Assembly: GCA_021782195.1 (NCBI GenBank)
Contig: JAJXVI010000008.1
Span: 1-15,181, forward strand
DNA from: a bacterium
GTDB taxonomy: Bacteria > Vulcanimicrobiota > Xenobia > RGZZ01
Direction of reading: 5' to 3'
DNA length: 15,181 bases
Shown: positions 1-6,521 of the stretch, piece by piece
Layout of the letters: every line of letters begins with the position of its first letter
Numbering within the stretch: the first letter of the stretch is position 1
The notes under the pieces: generated by a model
The model's database searches: none
What the model saw: only the letters and a program-made list of their open reading frames with translations
What the model was told of the DNA's origin: nothing
Translations under genes and position numbers: made by a program

Positions 1-56
1 CCCTCGGTCTCCTGAGCTTTCTGGAGGAGTATCAGCGTCTAGCGCGTTCCCGGTGA
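1..56 (+). CDS. Intron-encoded reverse transcriptase/maturase, C-terminal fragment
   Basis: The frame starting at base 3 reads about 17 residues (ending EEYQRLARSR) and stops at TGA 54-56, directly before ribozyme domain V. In ORF-bearing bacterial group II introns the protein is encoded in domain IV and stops just before domain V, so the position fits. No catalytic motif (YADD, maturase X domain or endonuclease domain) lies inside the window. The assignment therefore rests on the adjacent ribozyme structure, not on the peptide. The gene is cut by the window edge, so whether it is intact cannot be judged. Confidence 0.55.
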   Translation, partial: LGLLSFLEEYQRLARSR

Positions 57-126
57 ACCGCCGTATACGGAACCGTACGTACGGTGGTGTGAGAGGTTGG
101 GGGCGCAAGCCCCCTGCCTACTCGAT
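55..126 (+). ncRNA. Group II intron domains V and VI
   Basis: Domain V is about 55-88. Bases 58-65 pair with 80-87, including a G-U wobble at 60/85. A two-base bulge follows at 78-79, then a short upper helix 66-69/74-77 closed by a GAAC loop. The catalytic triad position reads CGC (59-61). Domain VI is about 91-123. A GGGGGC/GCCCCC stem is closed by a GCAA tetraloop. Below it GAGAGG pairs with CCT and CTC, leaving A120 bulged as the lariat branch point. Both domains look intact, so the 3' half of the ribozyme core shows no decay. Confidence 0.8.
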
Positions 127-155
127 TTTCCGTGCCCGCGGTGCGGTCGGCGCAC

Positions 156-177
156 GAGCAGTGCATCGGCACCGCTC
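156..177 (-). terminator. Hairpin at the coaBC stop codon, possible weak terminator
   Basis: GAGC-A-GTGC (156-164) and GCAC-C-GCTC (169-177) form a nine-position stem with one central mismatch and an ATCG loop. It overlaps the coaBC stop codon (176-178). There is no clear U-run on the minus strand, so intrinsic termination is uncertain. It is also close to the intron 3' exon boundary and could belong to the intron insertion site. Confidence 0.2.
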
Positions 178-1474
178 ACGCCTCGCTCTGTTCGCGTGAC
201 GAGCACAGGACGGTATCCAGGATCTGCTCTGCCACGATCTGCTTTGAGGCGCGTGGCACGTGGATCTGTCTTCCCTCGCGTGAGAGGACGTAGACCTCGT
301 TGTCATCGACCAGGAAGCCACGTCCTCCTCCGACGTGGTTTGCCACCGTGAAGTCGGCGCCACTTTCTTCCATGCTCTGACGTGCGATGCGCACGAGCGC
401 GTCGTCGTCGTCCACCGTCTCGGCCTTGAAGGCGACGACCGTGGCACGCGTCGCAGCGCGTACCGACGCGAGGATCTTCGGAGTAGGCGCAAGCTCGAGC
501 GACCAGGATCCGTTTCGCGTTGCGATTTTGTGGTCGGCAGTCCTGGCCGGGCCGAAGTCGCAGGGAGCCGCTGCGAGTATGCAGAGGGACGGACGGTCCC
601 GTTCGATGGCCTCGAGGGTGGCACGCTCCATCTCAGCCGTGGTGGTCACGCGAACCACGTGTGCGCCTGGAGGCGGAGCAGCGGTTCCCGGACCGTACAC
701 CATCGTGACGTCTGCACCCTGTTGGAGGGCTGCGGTTGCCAGTGCGACTCCCATCTTGCCAGAGGACTGATTTGTCAGCACGCGTACGGGGTCGATGTAC
801 TCGACCGTGGGTCCGGCCGTGATCAGCACGTGCTGGCCCGTCAGGTCTCGCCTGCCAGCCGCGTGCGAGGGGGACGCGTGCGGATCGCTCTTCGTCAGCG
901 TATCCACCACAGCGGCGATGATGTCCGACACCGCGGCCATCTTCGCCTTCCCTTCCGCCACGTGGGGAGCCACCACGACCACGCCCCATGCGCGGAGCCG
1001 CTGCAGGTTCTCTGCGAACGCCGGGTGGCGGGCCATGACGGCGTGCATTCCGGGCGCAACCACGACCGGTCGTCCCCCTCCAATCGCCGTCGTGGCGAGT
1101 GTCGTCACCACCGTGTCGTCAATGCCGTGGGCCATCTTGCCGATGGTGTTGGCAGTGGCGGGGGCAATCAGAACGAGGTCAGCGGTACCCTTCCACTCGC
1201 CCGCGAGGTACAGGTGCTCCACCCAGCCGGTGAGTCGCGTGACAACGGGGTTTCCGGTGGCCCAGCACATCGCCTCGTCGGTGATGATGCGACGCGCCGC
1301 ACGACTCATGCAGACGTGAACGTCGGCACCCAGGCGCATCAGTTCGCGCGCGAGGCGTGGGCACTCCACGGCGGCAATGCTGCCGGTGATGGCGAGAACG
1401 ATACGTTTTCCGGCAAGAGGGCCGGTTCCCTGGATGTCCTTGAGATAGCTCTGGCGATAATCGTCAAGCGTCAT
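176..1474 (-). CDS. coaBC: CoaBC: phosphopantothenoylcysteine decarboxylase / phosphopantothenate-cysteine ligase
   Basis: Bifunctional cytosolic enzyme of coenzyme A synthesis. The CoaB half joins cysteine to 4'-phosphopantothenate and the CoaC half decarboxylates the product to 4'-phosphopantetheine with FMN. The 432 residues match the usual length. CoaC spans about 20-195: a flavodoxin-like start (ITGSIAA, 29-35), the catalytic-type His87 in VEHLYLA, and APATANT (104-110). CoaB spans about 210-432: AGPTVEYIDP, TNQSSGKMG (234-242) and Lys316 in HKI, equivalent to the essential lysine of E. coli Dfp. The bacterial PxMN motif is replaced by PGMH (141-144), and the substrate-clamp Cys is absent, with EGKAK at 174-178. 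From memory this resembles archaeal Dfp. ATG at 1474 was chosen over the longer frame to 1558 because GGAG lies just upstream and homology starts there. It overlaps the upstream gene by 11 nt, suggesting translational coupling. Confidence 0.93.
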   Translation of the reverse strand: MTLDDYRQSYLKDIQGTGPLAGKRIVLAITGSIAAVECPRLARELMRLGADVHVCMSRAARRIITDEAMCWATGNPVVTRLTGWVEHLYLAGEWKGTADLVLIAPATANTIGKMAHGIDDTVVTTLATTAIGGGRPVVVAPGMHAVMARHPAFAENLQRLRAWGVVVVAPHVAEGKAKMAAVSDIIAAVVDTLTKSDPHASPSHAAGRRDLTGQHVLITAGPTVEYIDPVRVLTNQSSGKMGVALATAALQQGADVTMVYGPGTAAPPPGAHVVRVTTTAEMERATLEAIERDRPSLCILAAAPCDFGPARTADHKIATRNGSWSLELAPTPKILASVRAATRATVVAFKAETVDDDDALVRIARQSMEESGADFTVANHVGGGRGFLVDDNEVYVLSREGRQIHVPRASKQIVAEQILDTVLCSSREQSEA

Positions 1475-2690
1475 GGCGGCGGGCTCCACAGTGCATACAG
1501 AATCTCGCTTCCGACGGGAGTGGCTGGTGGCAGTGCTTGCAGTCAGCCTCGCAGGCACGGCGGGTGGTCAGGTCGGTCCTCATCGCGCAGTGCGCGGCGT
1601 TGCTATCGATGGCCTTGATCTCGACGTCCCACGGTTCGAGGGGCTCGAACTCGATCCGCCACAGGCAGTCGACGCCGCGGATGTAGGCAGTATGGGAAAC
1701 GGGTTCTTCGAGTTCGTCGCCGACGGTCAGGGCGACGAAGGCCGGAACAAGCAGGAGGGACATGGCCACGTCGGTCAGCGTGTTTCCCACGCGGAAGCGT
1801 TCGTCTCCCGCCGCGTGGAGAAAGCGCTCCTCGCAAAGTTGTTCCAGTATCTTTCGAATGCGTTCCGCCGTGAGGTTGATTGGAGCGGGGGCAAGCAGAT
1901 TACCGAGACTCGTCATCCAGTAGTTGTGCGGGCGGGCCAGTCCGACCTTGAGTGCTTCCAGGATGTCGTTTGCGCGGAACGGGGGCGATGAAGCGCGACT
2001 GTGTTCGAGAATGGTGCGCAGGCAGGTGGCCCGAAAGACGTCAAGCAGGCCGACCAGTACCTGGAACCGGTCCCACTCCCAGCGCACCGAGAAAGGGGGG
2101 CGGTGAAAGCCGCTGTGCAGGTCGAGCGTCCGTGCGATGCGTTCGAGGACGGTGGGCGTGTCGAGGAAGAACTCGCACTGCGCGGCATCGTGTGGAGGGA
2201 GGCCTTCGGCCGAGAGAGGCGACTTGAACGGCGCCCGAGGCGCCGCGTCGCGGGGAGTTTCCCAGCGAACCCAGAGAGGAGGCGCCGGGGGCGGGGGACC
2301 GACGCTGTAGAGGTCAAACGTACGAAGACCATGCGCGTCGCCGAGCAGTGCACGAAGCCTGATTTGAGGCGCTGCAACGGTTCCCAGCGCGAGTGCGGCC
2401 GCCGGGCGAAGGCGGTAGGCGTGAAGCGGATCCAGCCACCCTTCCCGCGTGAGCGCTTCAAGCGTGGCGGCTTCCGGTGGCGTCGGGTGCACGCCGAGCA
2501 GGGGCGAGATCGCAGTGGGTGACAGTCGCGCCAGGTGAAGCAGTGCAGCCATTTCCGATGCCCGGAGCGTGACGGCGAGGTGGTCGCCTTCAAAAGGAAG
2601 ATGCGTCTCGAATTCGTGCTGCCCTACGCCGGGCTTCTGGGGGGCTGCCGGCGATGGGGGTGGGGTGGGTTGGGAGTGTCCTTCGGTCAC
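1464..2690 (-). CDS. Unknown protein with C-terminal zinc ribbon
   Basis: A 408-residue protein that I do not recognise. It starts with GTG at 2690, preceded by GGAGG at 2696-2700 with ideal 5-nt spacing. The first 25 residues are Pro/Gln-rich and look unstructured. The body is soluble, with no membrane segment or signal peptide. Around residues 300-345 a helical stretch (LTAERIRKILEQL) followed by RFRVGN resembles a winged helix, but this is weak. The C-terminus holds a clear zinc-ribbon: Cys384-x2-Cys387 and Cys398-x2-Cys401 (CKHC and CMHC), the kind often seen as a regulatory or RNA/protein-binding tail. It is the first gene of a unit with coaBC, whose start lies inside its last codons. 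Conserved co-expression with CoA synthesis would be the best functional clue; I infer no activity. Confidence 0.8.
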   Translation of the reverse strand: MTEGHSQPTPPPSPAAPQKPGVGQHEFETHLPFEGDHLAVTLRASEMAALLHLARLSPTAISPLLGVHPTPPEAATLEALTREGWLDPLHAYRLRPAAALALGTVAAPQIRLRALLGDAHGLRTFDLYSVGPPPPAPPLWVRWETPRDAAPRAPFKSPLSAEGLPPHDAAQCEFFLDTPTVLERIARTLDLHSGFHRPPFSVRWEWDRFQVLVGLLDVFRATCLRTILEHSRASSPPFRANDILEALKVGLARPHNYWMTSLGNLLAPAPINLTAERIRKILEQLCEERFLHAAGDERFRVGNTLTDVAMSLLLVPAFVALTVGDELEEPVSHTAYIRGVDCLWRIEFEPLEPWDVEIKAIDSNAAHCAMRTDLTTRRACEADCKHCHQPLPSEARFCMHCGARRHDA

Positions 2691-2855
2691 GCGATCCTCC
2701 TGTGGCCGTACGATTCTTGGGGATGTGCGCGGCTCCTTCCGCAGGAAGGAGTTCGGGGACCGTGGAACCGCCTCTGTTGGAAGTGGATGCGCCTGCCAGT
2801 TCGGAAATCGGGCCGGGGTTGCAGGTGTGGGTCCAGAGGTTGCGGGGCGTGCCCC
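2691..2855. promoter_or_regulatory. Divergent intergenic region
   Basis: This gap separates the divergently transcribed zinc-ribbon/coaBC unit (minus) and the flavoprotein operon (plus), so promoters for both should lie here. I see no convincing -35/-10 pair or palindromic operator by eye. The only clear sites are the SD of the minus-strand gene (2696-2700) and the repeated SD sequence further downstream. Reading frames that run through the gap give low-complexity, non-homologous translations. Confidence 0.3.
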
Positions 2856-2882
2856 CTGGAGGCACGAATTCTTCTGGAGGCA
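2856..2882 (+). repeat. Two direct copies of CTGGAGGCA carrying duplicated Shine-Dalgarno sites
   Basis: The nine bases CTGGAGGCA occur at 2856-2864 and again at 2874-2882, an 18-bp period. Each copy contains GGAGG. The second copy (2876-2880) is 10 nt before ATG 2891 and only 1 nt before ATG 2882. This favours 2891 as the start of the downstream flavoprotein gene. Whether the first copy acts as a standby ribosome site or is chance cannot be told from sequence. Confidence 0.5.
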
Positions 2883-2890
2883 TGGAAAAG

Positions 2891-3283
2891 ATGCTCATTC
2901 CAGCAAGTCACGAAGATCTTCTGCACAGCAAGGCACTGGCCATGCTGGCGACCCTCAATGCGGACGGAACTCCTCAGGTGACGCCGGTCTGGTTCGACTA
3001 CGATGGCACGCATATCGTGTTCAACACGGCGCGTGGCCGACTCAAGGACCGAAACCTGCAGCGCAATCCGGTCGTGGCCCTCGCCATTGTGGATCCTGTG
3101 AATGCCTATCGCTACATGCAGGTGCGCGGCGTGATTGACGAAGCGACCGAAGAAGGCGCGAATGCCGTGATCGACAGTCTGGCGCAGAAGTATCTCGGCG
3201 TGGAACGCTATCCGTTCGGTGCCTCGGGTGAAGTGCGCATTACCTACAAGGTGCGCCCTGAAAAGGTTCAGGTCATGGGTTGA
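2891..3283 (+). CDS. PPOX-class split-barrel flavin/F420-binding oxidoreductase (Rv1155-like)
   Basis: A 130-residue protein of the pyridoxamine-5'-phosphate-oxidase-like split-barrel superfamily, closest by pattern to the F420-dependent TIGR03618/Rv1155 group. Diagnostic stretches, numbered from ATG 2891, are LATLNADGTPQVTPVW (residues 19-34), the F/YDG turn, and the NTARGRLKDRNLQRNP cofactor-binding loop (45-60). The DP.N.YRYMQVRG strand follows, then KYLG..RYPF near the end. Such proteins are cytosolic dimers binding FMN or F420 and reducing small substrates. F420 cannot be distinguished from FMN here, and no F420-synthesis gene is in the window. ATG 2882 is an alternative start, but its SD is only 1 nt away. 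The longer frame back to 2654 is non-homologous. It is followed 43 bp later by a SagB-like nitroreductase, suggesting a redox operon. Confidence 0.85.
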   Translation: MLIPASHEDLLHSKALAMLATLNADGTPQVTPVWFDYDGTHIVFNTARGRLKDRNLQRNPVVALAIVDPVNAYRYMQVRGVIDEATEEGANAVIDSLAQKYLGVERYPFGASGEVRITYKVRPEKVQVMG

Positions 3284-3326
3284 AGGACCGGCTCTTGCTG
3301 CGTCCGGGGTGCGTGCCGGCCTCGCG

Positions 3327-4535
3327 ATGCCGTGCCTTTCTCGCCGTGAGAAGGTGCGTTCGTTCGTGAGGTATCGTCGCCACCCGGCGCTTGTGGTCTG
3401 GTGGGAAGGCGCGCAGCCCGTTCTGCACAACTACGTGCGGAAGAAGACGCTTCGTCCGGAGCCGGAAGCGGTCGAGTTTGTGTCATTCTTTCACGAATGG
3501 CGCACGCTTGAGGAAACAGTCGAACGCTTTCCGGCCTGGCCGAAAGCCGTTTTGCGGGGTGCCGTTGCACGCCTTCATACGACGGGGGTGCTTCTTGCCG
3601 AGAACGATCCGACGGGTCCGGAAGATGCGATCGAAGACTGGGAGTGGTCGCTGCCGGTTCGCTTTGCACACATGGCTGTGCGAAACCTCGATTACGTCGG
3701 CGCAAACAGTCCGGAGCAGGCGCAACTCTATCTCGAGCGTATGCAGTTGCCCCAACCCCCCCTGTTCAAGCGCTATCCGGACTGTCCGCGGGTGCGTCTG
3801 CCGAACGTCCTCGAACCCTGCAACGTCTCCCTCGACACTGCGCTCCTTCGGCGTGCCACGTGCCGCGACTGGAAGCGCGAGCCGATCTCGCTTGGGGCTC
3901 TCGCCCGCCTTCTCTATCTCTCGTGGGGCGTGACGGGCTGCCACATCGACGCCTTCACGGGGCCACTGCCTCACAAGACCAGCCCCTCCGGGGGCTCTCG
4001 CCACCCCACCGAGGTCTATCCTGTCGTACTCAACGTGGATGGACTCGAGCCGGGCATCTATCACTATGCTTCCGCGGAGCACGAACTGGAATTGCTGCGT
4101 CGCGGGCAGTTCGGTGCGCTGATCTCGTGGATTGCGGCAGAGCAGACGTGGCTCGGGGACGCCGCCGTCATCTGCGTGATGACTTCTGCGGTGCGACGCA
4201 ACCAGTGGAAGTACCCCACCGATCGTGCCTATCGGGTCATCACGCTTGACCTGGCGCATCTGAGCCAGACTTTCTACCTGGTCGCAACCGCACTGGGGCT
4301 CGGAGCATTCACCACGGCCGCTTTTCGTGACCGTGACCTCGAGCGGGAACTCGGCGTCGACAGCGCCTGGGAGCCGGCGATGTCGTTGTGCGCGGCGGGC
4401 GCGCCCGACGAGCGGGCCGTCAGTTCGCTGCGCATGTCCTGTACGCAGGCGGAGGATGGTTCCATCCACATCCAGGACCCGCCCTGGCAACCATCCCCTT
4501 GGCCTTCGGATGGAAAAGGAGGACAGATTGAGTAG
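3327..4535 (+). CDS. SagB-like nitroreductase-family dehydrogenase
   Basis: A 402-residue protein. The C-terminal half (about 172-360) is an FMN-dependent nitroreductase-fold domain of the SagB/thiazole-oxazole dehydrogenase kind. It opens with LLRRATCRDW...PISLGALARLLYLSWGVTG. It continues with the FMN-loop TSPSGGSRHPTE (218-229) and EPGIYHY (241-247), and closes with TALGLGAF near 321-328. The N-terminal 170 residues look like the winged-helix-type region often seen in SagB relatives. SagB enzymes oxidise azolines to azoles in peptide natural products; others have unknown substrates. No cyclodehydratase (YcaO), leader peptide or transporter is nearby, so a RiPP role is unsupported. The start is uncertain: ATG 3327 lacks a good SD, and GTG 3354 or 3366 are possible. 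It overlaps the following HIT gene by 8 nt. Confidence 0.82.
   Translation: MPCLSRREKVRSFVRYRRHPALVVWWEGAQPVLHNYVRKKTLRPEPEAVEFVSFFHEWRTLEETVERFPAWPKAVLRGAVARLHTTGVLLAENDPTGPEDAIEDWEWSLPVRFAHMAVRNLDYVGANSPEQAQLYLERMQLPQPPLFKRYPDCPRVRLPNVLEPCNVSLDTALLRRATCRDWKREPISLGALARLLYLSWGVTGCHIDAFTGPLPHKTSPSGGSRHPTEVYPVVLNVDGLEPGIYHYASAEHELELLRRGQFGALISWIAAEQTWLGDAAVICVMTSAVRRNQWKYPTDRAYRVITLDLAHLSQTFYLVATALGLGAFTTAAFRDRDLERELGVDSAWEPAMSLCAAGAPDERAVSSLRMSCTQAEDGSIHIQDPPWQPSPWPSDGKGGQIE
4515..4522 (+). promoter_or_regulatory. Shine-Dalgarno AAAGGAGG that decides a TTG start for the HIT gene
   Basis: A near-perfect SD (AAAGGAGG) lies inside the last codons of the SagB-like gene, five bases before TTG 4528. 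The competing ATG at 4510 is upstream of this SD and has none of its own. TTG translation gives a protein starting close to the conserved LWAPWR motif, as usual in this family. Confidence 0.7.
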
Positions 4536-5019
4536 AGATCCGTTGTGGGCACCCTGGAGGGTCGGTTTCATCCTCGGTCCGAAGACCCCGGACTGCTTCA
4601 TGTGTACTGCCGTGTCGCGTCCCCCTGAAATTGAGACGCTCCTCCTGGATCGCACCGAGCGTTGTTTCGTCATCTTGAACCGATATCCGTACAACAACGG
4701 CCACCTTCTGGTCGGCCCGTGTCGTCACGAGGGGGATTTCACCGGTCTCGACGACGACGAACTGGCGGAAATCGGTCGTCTGACGCGCCACTGGATTGGC
4801 GTGTTGCGACAGGTCATGCGTCCCGATGGCTTCAACGTGGGTTGGAATCTGGGCACGGCTGCGGGTGCTGGCGTGGCGGATCACCTTCACCAGCACATCG
4901 TGCCGCGCTGGAACGGTGATACGAACTTCATGACGATCTGCGCCGAGCAGCGTGTCATCAATCAGAGCCTGGAGGAAGCCTGGAGGTTGCTCTCCGCGGC
5001 TTCAGCGCGACGCGGCTGA
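4528..5019 (+). CDS. HIT-family protein (Ap4A phosphorylase/hydrolase type)
   Basis: A 163-residue histidine-triad protein acting on nucleotide phosphates such as Ap4A or adenylated intermediates. The N-terminus has LWAPWR (6-11) and the CxxC pair DCFMC typical of the zinc-containing bacterial branch. The core holds NRYPYNNGHLL and GWNLGTAAGAGVADHLHQH. The triad is HLHQHIV, whose middle His is the nucleotidyl acceptor, followed by PRWNGDTNFM. The pattern closely follows the Rv2613c-type Ap4A phosphorylases, but phosphorylase and hydrolase activity cannot be separated by eye. It starts at TTG 4528, eight bases before the end of the SagB-like gene stop, so translation is probably coupled. Its 3' end overlaps the opposing ThrE-2 gene by 18 bp. 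Confidence 0.9.
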   Translation: MSRDPLWAPWRVGFILGPKTPDCFMCTAVSRPPEIETLLLDRTERCFVILNRYPYNNGHLLVGPCRHEGDFTGLDDDELAEIGRLTRHWIGVLRQVMRPDGFNVGWNLGTAAGAGVADHLHQHIVPRWNGDTNFMTICAEQRVINQSLEEAWRLLSAASARRG

Positions 5020-5523
5020 GCCGTGACCGTGGCGGACGCGGCCCGACGGTTCGTCCACCACCGGATCGGAGGCCAGGTCGCCTTTCTGGCTTCCCGACCG
5101 TGCCTGACCAGGCAGAAGGTTGACCACCGACCCGGCAATGACGAGCGCTGCCGCAATCGCGCCCGCAATGAGCAGAGCGTCCATCAGATCGGTGTCAGCA
5201 ATGGCGATCTGGTTCATGACGAACCCGTACATTGCTTTGTACAGAGAGAAGCCCGGCACCAGCGGGATGACCCCGGGCACCGCGAAACACGTGACCGGGA
5301 GACGCTGCACGCGCGCGGCGAGTTCGGCCAGCATGGCCACGATGAGCGCTGCCGAGAAGTTCGCGGCCAGCATCGAGTCGCCGTGTGTGCGCAAGAACAG
5401 TTCGCCTGACCAGGCCACGTTGCCGAGCACACCGCACACCCACAACGCGCGAGGCGGTACGTTGAAGGCGACCGCCACGGCGGCTGAGCCCAGGAAGCAC
5501 ATTCCGACCGTGCTCAGATCCAC
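5002..5523 (-). CDS. Threonine/serine exporter-like membrane protein, small subunit (ThrE_2/YjjB type)
   Basis: A 173-residue membrane protein with about four hydrophobic helices. It carries the family motif PG..PLVPGFSLYKAMYG in the middle and FNVP shortly after the first segment. It matches the DUF3815/ThrE_2 half of split ThrE exporters; E. coli YjjB, with YjjP, was shown to support succinate export. The C-terminal 40 residues are polar and variable. GTG 5523 puts 19 residues before FNVP, as I recall for relatives, and has GGAG about 12 nt upstream; GTG 5541 is an alternative without an SD. It overlaps the end of the large-subunit gene by 10 nt, supporting joint translation. The substrate (amino acid or dicarboxylate) is not predictable. 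Confidence 0.87.
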   Translation of the reverse strand: MDLSTVGMCFLGSAAVAVAFNVPPRALWVCGVLGNVAWSGELFLRTHGDSMLAANFSAALIVAMLAELAARVQRLPVTCFAVPGVIPLVPGFSLYKAMYGFVMNQIAIADTDLMDALLIAGAIAAALVIAGSVVNLLPGQARSGSQKGDLASDPVVDEPSGRVRHGHGSAASR

Positions 5524-6521
5524 AGGTTTGACTGGCTCCACAGGAAGACGGCGTAGACGCCCCCCGCGATTGCCGCGGCCGAGAGCGTGGCGTCGGTCGC
5601 GCGGGACACGCCGCTGAGCAGGTCACCGGCGATGGCGTCCCGGATTGCGTTGGTGAAGGCCATGCCCGGGAGCAGTGGCATCATCATGCCGACCACGACG
5701 GTGCGCAGATGCTCGGCGAACTGCACGTCCGTGGCCACGACTGCCCACATGGTGGCGGTCATCGATGAGAAGAAGATGGCCACGAATTCGGGGCCGAACC
5801 TGGCCACGTAGTCGTGCACGAGACTGGCAAAAAGGCCGGCAAGCACCGCGGGTACGAAGTCTCGCCACGTTCCACCGACCAGCATTGCAAACGCGCCGCT
5901 GCTCAGGCCCCGCGCCAGCAGTCGCATCCAGTCCGGATAATGGGGACGCTGTCGCAGTACGTCGAGCAGGGCCTGACGCAGCGCTTCAAAATCAAGTTCC
6001 CCGACCTCGAGCGTGCGCGACAGGTCGTTGACCCGGGCGATACGGCCGAGGTCGATCCCTCGGCGCTTGACGGTCAGCAGGCGGGTCAGCGTGTCTCCGC
6101 CCACGACGAGCGTGACGAAGCAGCCGGTCAGGGTTGAGAAGACGTTTACCGCATCGACGCCAATGGCGATCCCCATTCGGGTCACCGTCTCTTCGACGCG
6201 AGAAATCTCGGCGCCGCTCTCCAGCAGGATCCGTCCGGCCAGGAGAAGGGTCTGCGCGATGTCGCCGAGGGCCGGGATGGGGGTCAGGCGTGCCGGGCCC
6301 GTCAGGGGACAGGGGCCGTCGTGAGCGAACGTGGCGAGTGTGGCCTGTACGTGCAGATCGGCCTCGTCCCTCGAGGGCGTGTCTGCCCGTTCGCTCGGGG
6401 CGTCTGTCTCTTTTTGCGCGGACGTATCCTCGGGCGTAGATGCAAAAAGGAGATCCGCGTGCGATGCGGAGCCCTGTGTGCCGTGAACCTTACGGAGGCT
6501 GGTTCGTTTGCGTGCGCTCAC
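5514..6521 (-). CDS. Threonine/serine exporter-like membrane protein, large subunit (ThrE/DUF1212, YjjP type)
   Basis: A 335-residue protein. Residues 1-80 are polar, Ser/Thr/Asp-rich and probably disordered, which is longer than in YjjP. The conserved cytosolic part follows: LLESGAEISRVEETVTRMG (99-117) and TVKRRGIDLGRIARVNDLSR (150-169). Five membrane helices then lie at about 201-217, 223-239, 245-262, 270-290 and 310-328. PLLPGMAFTNAIRDAIAGD (282-300) is the signature PG motif. It pairs with the ThrE_2 gene downstream to make the complete exporter. GTG 6521 overlaps the pyrophosphatase stop in a GTGA four-base overlap. No SD precedes it, so translation likely depends on reinitiation. Confidence 0.88.
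   Translation of the reverse strand: MSARKRTSLRKVHGTQGSASHADLLFASTPEDTSAQKETDAPSERADTPSRDEADLHVQATLATFAHDGPCPLTGPARLTPIPALGDIAQTLLLAGRILLESGAEISRVEETVTRMGIAIGVDAVNVFSTLTGCFVTLVVGGDTLTRLLTVKRRGIDLGRIARVNDLSRTLEVGELDFEALRQALLDVLRQRPHYPDWMRLLARGLSSGAFAMLVGGTWRDFVPAVLAGLFASLVHDYVARFGPEFVAIFFSSMTATMWAVVATDVQFAEHLRTVVVGMMMPLLPGMAFTNAIRDAIAGDLLSGVSRATDATLSAAAIAGGVYAVFLWSQSNLWI

Larger units (their letters stand above)
1..126 (+). mobile_element. Group II intron, 3' end (5' part lies outside the window)
   Basis: The first 126 bases show the standard end of a bacterial group II intron: the last codons of an intron-encoded protein, a 34-nt domain V hairpin, a domain VI hairpin with an unpaired branch-point A at about 120, and an end in GAT. 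Placing the 3' splice site after position 126 puts the branch A six bases before the last intron base, close to the usual 7-8 nt spacing. The intron lies on the plus strand and ends about 50 bp past the stop of the opposing coaBC gene. The 5' end, most of the protein and the insertion target are upstream of the window. The exact class was not determined; the domain V triad reads CGC rather than AGC. Confidence 0.8.

Noticed and set aside
335..1618. 427-codon plus-strand frame opposite coaBC
   Set aside because: The translation is Arg/Gly/His-rich without homology, while the minus strand encodes clear CoaBC motifs over the same bases.
2654..2890. N-terminal extension of the PPOX protein
   Set aside because: No homology, and it would overlap the divergent gene's promoter and SD; the SD at 2876-2880 points to ATG 2891.
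3327..4535. Evidence for a thiazole/oxazole peptide (RiPP) cluster around the SagB-like gene
   Set aside because: No YcaO cyclodehydratase, E1-like protein, precursor peptide or exporter of that type in the window; the exporter at 5002-6521 is ThrE/YjjPB type and on the opposite strand.
3483..4697. 404-codon minus-strand frame opposite the SagB-like gene
   Set aside because: Antisense shadow in GC-rich DNA; the plus strand carries the nitroreductase motifs and operon overlaps.
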